DNA of 64,000 nucleotides from NCBI GenBank assembly GCA_964605705.1, contig CAZSDW010000005.1, positions 1-64,000 of the forward strand, written 5' to 3'. The position numbers and the translations under genes were made by a program. Of the stretch, positions 34,536-42,878 are shown piece after piece. The notes under the pieces were generated by a model, which ran no database searches, had not been told where the DNA came from, and saw only the letters and a program-made list of their open reading frames with translations. Every line of letters starts with the position of its first letter. Position 1 is the first letter of the stretch. Origin of the DNA: CAZSDW01 sp964605705. GTDB taxonomy: Bacteria > Fidelibacterota > UBA2242.

Positions 34536-35606
34536 ATGGCGGAACAATCAAAACAGGACAAAACAGAGAAAGCGACAGTTCATCGGCGAAATAAAGCCCG
34601 TGAAGAGGGTAATGTTGCCCGCAGTATGGACTTGAATTCTATCGCGGTTCTGTTTTCCGGTGTCATGGCGTTGTGGTTTGTCGCCAACAGTATGATGCAA
34701 AGGATTTGCGGATTTTTCCGGTATGTTTTTCTGGATGTCTCAAATATTCGGATTACTCCTTCGGCGTTTCCCAATCAGGTATCCGGGACACTCCAGATTA
34801 TATTCCCGATATTAATGCCGGTATTATTGATGATTATGATAGCGGGGATATCCATTAATATTGCCCAGACCGGTTTTACTATTTCATCGAAATCCCTGGT
34901 CCCAAAACTCGAAAAAATCAGCCCGTTAAAAGGAATCAAACGACTGTTTTCGCTGCGATCGCTGGTGGAACTCGGCAAAGGTATTATCAAAATGCTGATT
35001 GTCGGTTTGATTGGTTACGGCATCATAAAAAAGCATCTGGAGGATTACTGGCTGCAAGCGGTTGACGATGTGGGGAGTAATATCAGTTTTATGGCGAAAA
35101 TAATGTTTGAATTGTTTTTAAAAATCGGCGTCGTTTTGATTGTTTTAGGGATCGTGGATTTTATCTATCAGAAGTGGGAGTATGAGAAAAACCTGCGGAT
35201 GACCAAGCAGGAAGTGAAAGAGGAATCGAAACAATATGAAAATCCCGAAATCAAGGGTCGGATCCGTTCTATTCAGAAACGGATGGCTCGTCGCAGAATG
35301 ATGAGTGCCGTTCCCGATGCCACCGTAGTTGTGACAAATCCGACCTTTATTGCGGTTGCTATTAAATACAATCTTGGTGACAAACTCAGAGCGCCGGTGA
35401 TTGTGGCAAAAGGTAAACGTAAAATTGCCGAAAAAATAAAATCGATTGCAGAGAAACATACGGTCCCGATTATCGAGAATAAACCATTAGCTCGCGGCCT
35501 TTATGAAAATCTTGAAGTCGGCTATGAAATCCCGGAAATCTTTTACCAGGCTGTGGCTGAAATTCTTGCCCAGGTCTATAGTATGAAACAGGCACAATAC
35601 TTATGA
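34536..35606 (+). CDS. flhB: Flagellar export switch protein FlhB (NPTF variant)
   Basis: 356 residues from the ATG at 34536 (AGG 6 nt upstream; another ATG at 34533). Four membrane helices and the cytoplasmic domain that sets substrate specificity. The N-terminus MAEQSKQDKTEKAT matches FlhB. The self-cleavage motif NPTH reads NPTF (about 268-271, in VVTNPTFIAVAIKY): the scissile Asn-Pro is kept but the His is Phe. Otherwise the domain is complete. Cleavage may be slower or regulated; that is inference. Confidence 0.95.
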   Translation: MAEQSKQDKTEKATVHRRNKAREEGNVARSMDLNSIAVLFSGVMALWFVANSMMQRICGFFRYVFLDVSNIRITPSAFPNQVSGTLQIIFPILMPVLLMIMIAGISINIAQTGFTISSKSLVPKLEKISPLKGIKRLFSLRSLVELGKGIIKMLIVGLIGYGIIKKHLEDYWLQAVDDVGSNISFMAKIMFELFLKIGVVLIVLGIVDFIYQKWEYEKNLRMTKQEVKEESKQYENPEIKGRIRSIQKRMARRRMMSAVPDATVVVTNPTFIAVAIKYNLGDKLRAPVIVAKGKRKIAEKIKSIAEKHTVPIIENKPLARGLYENLEVGYEIPEIFYQAVAEILAQVYSMKQAQYL

Positions 35607-35619
35607 GCGGTAGCTGATT

Positions 35620-37695
35620 ATGGCAACTAACCTGAAGCAGAAACGCAAATTCAGTTTTACCAATACCAGTAACTTATTCCTGGCGTCCATGGTGATTCTG
35701 ATTCTTGGAATCATGATCCTGCCGTTGCCCACATTTCTCATGGATGTCCTTCTTGTAATGAATATCACCGGTGCTTTGGTAATTTTATTTGTATCCCTAT
35801 ATGTCACCCGACCACTGGAATTTTCGGTTTTCCCCGGATTACTGCTGATTGTGACACTGTTTCGTCTTTCTCTAAACGTTGCCACAACCCGCTTGATTCT
35901 CAGCCAGGGATTTGCCGGTGAGATTATCGAAAGTTTCGGAGGATTTGTAGTTCAGGGAAATTATGTTGTCGGTACGGTTATTTTCCTGATACTGGTGATC
36001 ATTAATTTTGTGGTGATTACGAAAGGATCGACTCGTATTGCCGAGGTTTCTGCCCGGTTTACTCTGGATGCCATGCCCGGAAAACAGATGGCGATTGATG
36101 CGGATTTGAATGCCGGTTTGATCGATGATACCCAGGCTAGAGAACGCCGTGAGATTATTTCCCGGGAAGCCGATTTTTACGGCTCAATGGACGGTGCCTC
36201 AAAATTTGTCAGGGGTGATGCCATTGCCGGATTGCTGATTACGTCGGTCAATATTCTGGGCGGGCTGGCAATTGGAATGTTGCAACGTAAAATGACCGTT
36301 GGTGATGCCGCATCGGTATATATGTTATTGACGATTGGTGACGGATTGGTATCGCAAATTCCGGCATTAATCATTTCGACGGCTGCGGGAATTATCATTT
36401 CCAGAGCGTCATCGGACTCCAGTTTTGGAATCGAGATCGCCCATCAGGTGAGCAATCAACCGAAAGCGATCTATGTGACTGCCGGTGTCCTGGCATTTAT
36501 GGGGATTATTCCGGGATTACCATTCATTCCATTTTTTGGGATTGGCGCCCTGGTATGGTTTATTGGTTCCAGTTCGTTTAAGCATCAGCAGAAATTAATA
36601 GCGATGAAGCAGGAATTGCCCTCGGCACATGAAGAAAAAATTGAGGATAAAATTGAAAGTTATCTGCATCCCGATCCATTTGAGATTGAGATTGGCTATG
36701 GGCTGATTCCCCTGGTAGATACCAAACATGGAGGCAATTTACTGGAGAGAATCACGACGATTCGGAAAAGTATTGCCATCGAATATGGAATCGTCGTTCC
36801 GCCAATCCGGATTCGTGATAATATTCAACTGCGATCGAATGAATATCTATTCAAGATTTATGGAATAAATGTCACTCATGGGACCATCCAGGCAGACCAG
36901 TTTATGGTGATCAATCCGGATGACCGTGTTGAATTGACCGGTATGGTGACGACTGAACCGACTTTCAACCTTCCGGCGATCTGGATTCCAAAGAAGGAGA
37001 AGGAAAAAGCCGAGATTGCTGGCTATACCGTCATTGAGCCAGCCGCTGTCGTCGCGACTCATCTCATCGAGACTGTCAAAGCCAATGCGCATAAACTGCT
37101 TGACCGGCAGGAGACAAAACGGATGCTGGACCATCTGAAAGAAACGCATCCGGCGGTTGTCGAGGGACTCGTTCCGGACATTGTGTCATTAGGTACGATA
37201 AACCAGGTGTTGAAGAATCTGTTATCTGAAAAAATTCCGATCCGCAATTTGGTTTTGATACTCGAAACAATCGCGGATTTTTCGATTTTTTCGAAAGATC
37301 CCGATGTTCTGACAGAATATGTGCGGGCAGCCATGGCGGAAACAATCACGGATTCTTTTAAGCAGGAAAATGACTATATCAATTGTACTACCCTTGAACC
37401 GAGAATAGAAGACAAGATCATGGAAGCGGCTAAAAATGGGAATGGAAAATCAAAAAGCTTGGGATTTACACCGAAGCAGGCAAACAGTATCATTGAATCC
37501 ATTTATGATAATGTTGAAAAAATGGTCTCAAACGGTTTCCCGCCGATACTGCTTACATCCCCCCAGATTAGACGGGTTGTTCGCAATTTTCTTGAACCGG
37601 TATTACCCAATATTGCAATTCTGTCATTTTCCGAACTGACCCCCGAAACGAACATTAAATCAGTTGGAACTGTGAGGTATCCCAATGAAGCATAG
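35620..37695 (+). CDS. flhA: Flagellar export gate protein FlhA
   Basis: 691 residues. N-terminal half with about eight membrane helices and the FHIPEP-family signature TLDAMPGKQMAIDADLNAG; C-terminal cytoplasmic domain (about 340-691) forms the nonameric docking ring for chaperone-substrate complexes, including FlgN and FliS cargo. Full length. It overlaps flhF by 11 nt. Confidence 0.97.
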   Translation: MATNLKQKRKFSFTNTSNLFLASMVILILGIMILPLPTFLMDVLLVMNITGALVILFVSLYVTRPLEFSVFPGLLLIVTLFRLSLNVATTRLILSQGFAGEIIESFGGFVVQGNYVVGTVIFLILVIINFVVITKGSTRIAEVSARFTLDAMPGKQMAIDADLNAGLIDDTQARERREIISREADFYGSMDGASKFVRGDAIAGLLITSVNILGGLAIGMLQRKMTVGDAASVYMLLTIGDGLVSQIPALIISTAAGIIISRASSDSSFGIEIAHQVSNQPKAIYVTAGVLAFMGIIPGLPFIPFFGIGALVWFIGSSSFKHQQKLIAMKQELPSAHEEKIEDKIESYLHPDPFEIEIGYGLIPLVDTKHGGNLLERITTIRKSIAIEYGIVVPPIRIRDNIQLRSNEYLFKIYGINVTHGTIQADQFMVINPDDRVELTGMVTTEPTFNLPAIWIPKKEKEKAEIAGYTVIEPAAVVATHLIETVKANAHKLLDRQETKRMLDHLKETHPAVVEGLVPDIVSLGTINQVLKNLLSEKIPIRNLVLILETIADFSIFSKDPDVLTEYVRAAMAETITDSFKQENDYINCTTLEPRIEDKIMEAAKNGNGKSKSLGFTPKQANSIIESIYDNVEKMVSNGFPPILLTSPQIRRVVRNFLEPVLPNIAILSFSELTPETNIKSVGTVRYPNEA

Positions 37696-38758
37696 ACAAT
37701 TTTTCGGTACAAGTCTCCAGGATGCGATGAATCGGGCTGTGACAATAATGGGTGATGAAGTCGTTCTTCTGGAATCGGAACCGGTTAAAATGGGATTCAA
37801 TAATTCTGAGGATAATAAATTGGTCAGGATTACGGTCGGTGTTCCCAAAGCAGAAATGCAAAAAAATGCTTCCCCAAAAAAGATGAATGAATCGTTGAAA
37901 TCTTTCAATGAGATGGTTAAGGCTTATACATCCAATCAAAATCCTAAAAAACAGCTTGAAAAAAACAGGATTGAATCAACGGCACCCTGGGATGTATTTA
38001 ACCGGCTCATCCGCTGTGGAATTCTGGTGCGTGATGTCGATTACTTTTTTGACCAGGTTCAAATCAATAAAGATACCAAATCCCGATTATCCGAAAATGA
38101 GATTATTAAGGCGATAAAAAATGAAATTATTGCACTGGTTGATCGGATATCCGAAAAAGCCAGTCGGCTTTCTCCAAGAATTAGCGCTTTCATCGGACCC
38201 ACCGGTGTCGGAAAAACATCGACGATTATGAAAATGGCGCTGGATCCCGTTCTTTTCCGATCAAAAAAAATAGCGATCATATCGATGGATCATTATCGAA
38301 TGGCGGCAAAGGAAACCCTCAAAATCTTTTCACGGATTTCAAAAATTCCATTTTATACTGCCCGTAATGCCAATGAATTAAAAAGAATTCTGAGGCAATT
38401 GAAGAATTATGATAAAGTATTCATTGATACGCCCGGACGCAGTCCCTTTTTCCCGAATTACTTTCATGAATTAAAAACAATGCTGAGCTCGGACAGCGCT
38501 ATCGATATTCATCTTGTGCTCAGTGCCACCTCTGATATAGAGGACATATTTTTATCATTTGGATTACTCAGCCTTCTTCAACCGAGCGGAATAATTATGA
38601 CCAAAATTGACGAAACCGCCCGACCCGGAAAGTTAATTTCAATAATCAAGGAAACCGGTATTCCCATTGATTTTATAACGGATGGACAAAATATATCAGG
38701 AAATTTACACCCGAATAACGGTGCGGTATTGTGGAACCGGATAGAACAGGCGCTTTAA
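37685..38758 (+). CDS. flhF: Flagellar biosynthesis GTPase FlhF
   Basis: 357 residues. SRP-type GTPase that sets flagellar location and number. Short basic N-terminus, then N and G domains with P-loop GPTGVGKTSTIMKMA, IISMDHYRMAA and IDTPGRSPF (the usual DTAGR has Pro for Ala), and TKIDETARPGKLI. With FlhG next door, a polar or defined flagellar pattern is likely. Confidence 0.94.
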   Translation: MKHRQFFGTSLQDAMNRAVTIMGDEVVLLESEPVKMGFNNSEDNKLVRITVGVPKAEMQKNASPKKMNESLKSFNEMVKAYTSNQNPKKQLEKNRIESTAPWDVFNRLIRCGILVRDVDYFFDQVQINKDTKSRLSENEIIKAIKNEIIALVDRISEKASRLSPRISAFIGPTGVGKTSTIMKMALDPVLFRSKKIAIISMDHYRMAAKETLKIFSRISKIPFYTARNANELKRILRQLKNYDKVFIDTPGRSPFFPNYFHELKTMLSSDSAIDIHLVLSATSDIEDIFLSFGLLSLLQPSGIIMTKIDETARPGKLISIIKETGIPIDFITDGQNISGNLHPNNGAVLWNRIEQAL

Positions 38759-38771
38759 CTACAGAGGAATT

Positions 38772-39644
38772 ATGACCGATTATTCGACATCAATGTTTTC
38801 TTTAAAGACCTTAAGAGCTGAAAGGAAAATGCCGGAAGTCATCGCTGTTACCAGTGCTAAAAGTGGTGTCGGCAAGACTTTTTATAGCGTGAATCTTTCA
38901 ATTCTATTGCAACAATTTAAGAAAAAAGTCCTGTTGATTGATGTCGATTTACATGCGGGTAATATTGATCGCTTTCTTGGATTTAAAGCGCGATATATGA
39001 TAACCGAAGGGATCACCCAAAATTTAGATTTCAAAAACAGTATTTATAAAGGTCCCGGAAATATAGACATTTTACCCGTTAATTCGGCGCTGCGGGAGAC
39101 TACCAACCGCAAAGATGGGCAGCTACTAAAAAAAATAACTCCCGCCTTTTCAAAATATGAACATGAGTATGATAAAGTAATTGTTGATGCCGGTACCGGG
39201 ATATCCGGTGATGTCCTGTCCTTTGTGCTTGGAGCAGACCGGGTAATACTGCTGACAACATCGGACCCGACTTCAATCGCGGATGTCTATGGAATGATTA
39301 AAATAATCTCGAGGCATGATGAAAAAAAACCGATATTTCTGGTGTTGAATATGATCAATGGTGACGTGGACGGCAGAACTCTTTATAATAAGATGAAATT
39401 GATGGTCCAGAAATTTTTAAATATCGAGATCAACTTTGGCGGAATTGTCCATAATGATGTCGTTGCTGCCCGGTTAGTTCAAGATCGCCATATGACCATC
39501 TTAGATTATCCGAATACCATCGCTGCGGAAGAATTAAATATATCGGTGAGGCAAATGATAAATACCCCTTCTGTCAATGTGCCAAAAGCAAATGGATATT
39601 TCAATCGGGTAATTTCAAACAGAAATAATCTGAGTATATCATGA
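38772..39644 (+). CDS. flhG: Flagellar number regulator FlhG (MinD-like ATPase)
   Basis: 290 residues. ParA/MinD-type ATPase with deviant Walker A SAKSGVGKTFYSVNLS, LIDVDLHAGNID and VIVDAGTGISGDVLSF. FlhG stimulates FlhF GTPase and limits flagellar number. It starts 13 nt after flhF and overlaps the next small gene by 4 nt. Confidence 0.93.
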   Translation: MTDYSTSMFSLKTLRAERKMPEVIAVTSAKSGVGKTFYSVNLSILLQQFKKKVLLIDVDLHAGNIDRFLGFKARYMITEGITQNLDFKNSIYKGPGNIDILPVNSALRETTNRKDGQLLKKITPAFSKYEHEYDKVIVDAGTGISGDVLSFVLGADRVILLTTSDPTSIADVYGMIKIISRHDEKKPIFLVLNMINGDVDGRTLYNKMKLMVQKFLNIEINFGGIVHNDVVAARLVQDRHMTILDYPNTIAAEELNISVRQMINTPSVNVPKANGYFNRVISNRNNLSIS

Positions 39645-39850
39645 CGAAATTTGTATATAGTTTTGCTCTTGTCATTGCCTTGATCACCGGGATTTTATGT
39701 GTGTTTAAAGGTATTTCTCCGTTGACGACATTGTTTCGTTCAGCTATCGTATATATCGGAGTGGTATTCATCTTTTTTGTTGCCGCAAATTTACTTCGCT
39801 GGAGTATGATTCTGTCATTTAATAATGATAAAGTAAAGGATAATAAATGA
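39641..39850 (+). CDS. Small two-helix membrane protein
   Basis: 69 residues: two hydrophobic helices (about 5-21 and 32-53) and a charged tail. It overlaps flhG and fliA by 4 nt each, so it is translated as part of the operon. Not recognised as a named family; small membrane proteins at this point between flhG and fliA occur in other non-enteric operons. Function unknown. Confidence 0.75.
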   Translation: MTKFVYSFALVIALITGILCVFKGISPLTTLFRSAIVYIGVVFIFFVAANLLRWSMILSFNNDKVKDNK

Positions 39851-40620
39851 TTACGCAGTCATCTGACCGGTTGACCGATAATGAGGAGATCGTTAAAACC
39901 TACCTGAACAATCCCTGTCCTGCTACCAAAGAGAGAGCAATCAAGGCTAATTTGACTCTGGTCAAAAAAATTGTCGGACGGATGAATATACCCGAACAGG
40001 GTGTCCTTCAAAAAGATGACCTGTATCAGTATGGTATTATCGGATTAATTGATGCCCTCGATCGCTATGATGATAAATATGGCGTTAAATTCGGAACGTA
40101 CGCCTATCATCGAATCTATGGCGAAATAATGGATGCTATCCGAAAACTGGGTATTTTAAACCGGGAGCAAGTCAAATGTGTCAAGAAAATCCATGATACA
40201 ATTGATGAATTACGCGCCCAAATCGGGAGAGATCCGACTGTCCGTGAAGTCTGTGATTTTGCGGGTGTAACTCCCCATGATTATTATGCCGTCGAACAAA
40301 TGAATAATCTGAATTTTACCCTCTCAATCGATGAAAAAGTTTATGAGAATTCTGACGGTACAATTATTCGCCGGGATGTTATCGCTGATGAAAACCAGGA
40401 AACTCCCGATCAATTATTTGAACGAAAAGAATTAAAGAACCGCTTGAAATCAATCATTAAAGGATTACCGGAAAAACAACGAATTATACTGGCATTGTAT
40501 TATTATGAGGAACTTACTCTCGCGGATATTGGTCATGTTCTGGGATTAAGTGAATCCCGGGTATCTCAAATACTCAAGCAGACATTGATCGATATCCGTC
40601 AGGAAATCAATTTAAACTAG
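39847..40620 (+). CDS. fliA: Flagellar sigma factor FliA (sigma-28)
   Basis: 257 residues. Sigma-70 family of the FliA/WhiG type: region 2 with DLYQYGIIGLIDALDRYD and FGTYAYHRIYGEIMDAIRKL, region 3 around IGRDPTVREVCDFAGV, region 4 with LPEKQRIILALYYYEELTLA and the HTH LGLSESRVSQIL. It should read the sigma-28 promoters found before both flagellin genes. No FlgM anti-sigma factor is seen in the window. Confidence 0.95.
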   Translation: MITQSSDRLTDNEEIVKTYLNNPCPATKERAIKANLTLVKKIVGRMNIPEQGVLQKDDLYQYGIIGLIDALDRYDDKYGVKFGTYAYHRIYGEIMDAIRKLGILNREQVKCVKKIHDTIDELRAQIGRDPTVREVCDFAGVTPHDYYAVEQMNNLNFTLSIDEKVYENSDGTIIRRDVIADENQETPDQLFERKELKNRLKSIIKGLPEKQRIILALYYYEELTLADIGHVLGLSESRVSQILKQTLIDIRQEINLN

Positions 40621-40630
40621 CGAGGATGAT

Positions 40631-40885
40631 ATGAGCCTCGATGATTTCAGCCCATTTTTAAATATTACGCTGACCAGCGGAATCGATAGTATCAAGCAGT
40701 CAGATAATCAAAATCATCGATCCAGAAAAAGGAATACTAACAAACCCGAAAAACGGGAGCCTGATCACCTTGAGCTTTCTACAGAAAACCACCCGAACGA
40801 GATCGATGAGCCAATCGCAGAAAATGAAGAACCGCTGGTTGACGATTCATCGATCAGTGGTGCTTTTATCGATATTAAAATATGA
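40631..40885 (+). CDS. Uncharacterised small polar protein
   Basis: 84 residues, very hydrophilic: basic centre (about 30-43) and acidic second half, probably disordered. It has a GAGGAT ribosome site and overlaps the next gene by 4 nt, which supports translation. It does not show the FlgM helices. Function unknown. Confidence 0.6.
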   Translation: MSLDDFSPFLNITLTSGIDSIKQSDNQNHRSRKRNTNKPEKREPDHLELSTENHPNEIDEPIAENEEPLVDDSSISGAFIDIKI

Positions 40886-41700
40886 AAACAACCAAAGCAC
40901 ATCTGCATTCATTTTTCCAGAGCTTGAGCATTTTCATGATATTCATAATTACATTTATAGATTTGAATGCCGTTGATGTCGTTAGTGGTTCCCGAATTTT
41001 TATTAAAACCGAAAGACTGACTGATTGCCGGCGAATCTGGGTGCAATTTGCGGATACGATCCAAATAGCGAACATTCCCAAGCCCGAAATCATTTGCAAC
41101 AAATCCAACGGTCTTTTCAAAATTGTATTACCGGGTATTGATTCCGAGCGCTATTTCGGGATGAAAAAAATAGATGGAAAAGGTGTCTTCCCGTTTCACT
41201 TGAACATCAATGCAAATAATTCTACTGCTCTGACAATTAACTGCAAAACGTTACCGAATTTTGAAATGGACAGCTATTATTCTTTCGATCGCAACAGTTA
41301 TATTTTCGATGTCAGCTGGTATAAGGATGATGAAATCGTTCCTCTGTTTTCCGGTTCAGAGGGAAAGATTTTGACCAATAATCGGATTACGAATACCAAT
41401 GAAGGAGATGAACAATTATTAAAAACTCAATACAGATATATCATTCAGCGATCTGTTTATATTGGAGCGATATTGTTTATCATCCTGATATCATTTGTAC
41501 TCATTGGGCGAATAAGATCGCAAAGTTCTGCCGTTAATGAATCAGCTAATCGTCAGAATATTGACCCGGAAATAAATGTTCGAATTCAGGAAGCTAAATC
41601 TCCACCCGGCGATGGGGCAATCCGTGATCTCGCCAGCAAGCGTAATATCAGCTATGATGAAGCCGCTCTAATTATTCAAACCGAAATCGAAGTATCATAA
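40882..41700 (+). CDS. Uncharacterised membrane protein with extracytoplasmic beta domain
   Basis: 272 residues. N-terminal signal/anchor helix (about 13-32), a beta-rich extracytoplasmic part (about 35-185) with faint similarity to AMIN-type domains, a second membrane helix (about 191-212, YIGAILFIILISFVLIGRI), and a cytoplasmic tail ending in a helix pair (AIRDLASKRNISYDEAALII) that looks like a short HTH. Not recognised. Its place after fliA and before the 100-residue OB-like protein suggests an envelope-linked motility role. Confidence 0.7.
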   Translation: MKTTKAHLHSFFQSLSIFMIFIITFIDLNAVDVVSGSRIFIKTERLTDCRRIWVQFADTIQIANIPKPEIICNKSNGLFKIVLPGIDSERYFGMKKIDGKGVFPFHLNINANNSTALTINCKTLPNFEMDSYYSFDRNSYIFDVSWYKDDEIVPLFSGSEGKILTNNRITNTNEGDEQLLKTQYRYIIQRSVYIGAILFIILISFVLIGRIRSQSSAVNESANRQNIDPEINVRIQEAKSPPGDGAIRDLASKRNISYDEAALIIQTEIEVS

Positions 41701-41701
41701 A

Positions 41702-42004
41702 ATGCCGGATTCTTTTGTCAATCAGGATATGTTTGTCATAGCAGACCCGGATTTAGAAAATCTGCTACGACAATTACAACCGGGGATGACGCTGACCGGA
41801 CGAATAATCCGCAGTTTGAATAGCAGTACCTTCATATTACGGATACGAGGGTACAACATTATAACCCAGGCAAATGATATCGATGTATCCGACCAGAGTC
41901 TTCGCCTTCGGGTCGTCCAGGTCAGACCACATCTGATATTAAAATTCAAGAAAAGCAGGTTTGGAATTAAACGAAATTATAATCATATAGAAGGCTATAT
42001 CTGA
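41702..42004 (+). CDS. Small protein with OB-like beta domain
   Basis: 100 residues, 1 nt after the previous stop. The core (about 26-85, PGMTLTGRIIRSLNSSTFIL then LRLRVVQVRPHLILKF) resembles the beta module of FliK-like N-terminal regions. No signal peptide. Function unknown; tight packing indicates co-expression with the neighbour. Confidence 0.65.
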   Translation: MPDSFVNQDMFVIADPDLENLLRQLQPGMTLTGRIIRSLNSSTFILRIRGYNIITQANDIDVSDQSLRLRVVQVRPHLILKFKKSRFGIKRNYNHIEGYI

Positions 42005-42048
42005 GATGATATTTGTCCATTTGGCTACGTAATTAATAAGGATTAGTA

Positions 42049-42855
42049 ATGCTTAATATCCAGTTTCTCAATGATCTGACCGAAATATTCCAGAAGAGTA
42101 TGGACGCTGATGAAAAATATCAGGCGGTCTTTGAAATCTTAAATAAAACATTACCGTTTAAATCAGCGACCCTGTTTCTTTACCACGATACCACGGATAA
42201 ACTGGAAATGGCTTATCAAAAAGGCTCCGTAAGGGTTGATTTGATTCAGGAGATATCATTTGATCGTGGCTCGGGAATTTCCAGCTGGATGTCTCATCGA
42301 AAAGACCCGGTCGTTCTTGCATCACTTCACAAATCGAGACCTGGCAGGGAAGCCAAATTTAATTCTTTTCTATCTTTACCGCTATGGGCGAATGGTTCCC
42401 TGATTGGTGTTTTGAATATGGCGCACAACACCGCAAATTATTTTTCACACGATGAGATGGACTCTTATAAAATAATTGGGAGCCAGATTTCCAAAGTACT
42501 TAATTCATTACTCCTGCAACGTCAGTTAGATCAAAAGAATAAGGAACTTCTACAGACGATTCAGCAATTAAAATTAGCCCAAAAAGAGCTGGTGGAAAAA
42601 GAACGTCTGGCTGCAATTGGTGAGATTGTGATCACGGTTAATCATGAAATTAATAATCCGCTGACTTCAATTCTTGGATTAGCGGAAATTTTAAAATTAA
42701 GTTGTTCCTCTGCATCAGTCGAAAAAATCAGGGAAGCCCTGGATGGTATCATCCATGAAACCAAGCGGATTCAGCGGGTGACCGAGAAATTGAGGAATTT
42801 AACTTCCAGTGAATCGGAAGTTTATGTTGGCAACCAGCGGATGACCAAATTGTAG
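42049..42855 (+). CDS. GAF-HisKA protein lacking the ATPase domain
   Basis: 268 residues. GAF domain (about 15-160), coiled linker (160-185), then a HisKA dimerisation/phosphotransfer domain with the H box VNHEINNPLTSILGLAE (phospho-acceptor H199). The protein stops about 70 residues later with no N, G1 or G2 box, so it cannot bind ATP as a classical kinase. It may act as a phosphotransfer or phosphatase partner. AAGGATT precedes the ATG. Last gene of the fliL operon. The next gene, convergent, does not contain the missing domain, and no frameshifted remnant is seen. Confidence 0.85.
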   Translation: MLNIQFLNDLTEIFQKSMDADEKYQAVFEILNKTLPFKSATLFLYHDTTDKLEMAYQKGSVRVDLIQEISFDRGSGISSWMSHRKDPVVLASLHKSRPGREAKFNSFLSLPLWANGSLIGVLNMAHNTANYFSHDEMDSYKIIGSQISKVLNSLLLQRQLDQKNKELLQTIQQLKLAQKELVEKERLAAIGEIVITVNHEINNPLTSILGLAEILKLSCSSASVEKIREALDGIIHETKRIQRVTEKLRNLTSSESEVYVGNQRMTKL

Positions 42856-42878
42856 CGATAATAGGTTGATATTGGTGA

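Noticed and set aside
42049..42855. Broken histidine kinase caused by a frameshift
   Set aside because: No HATPase remnant is seen in any frame in the short gap to the convergent gene, so it is annotated as a complete short protein.
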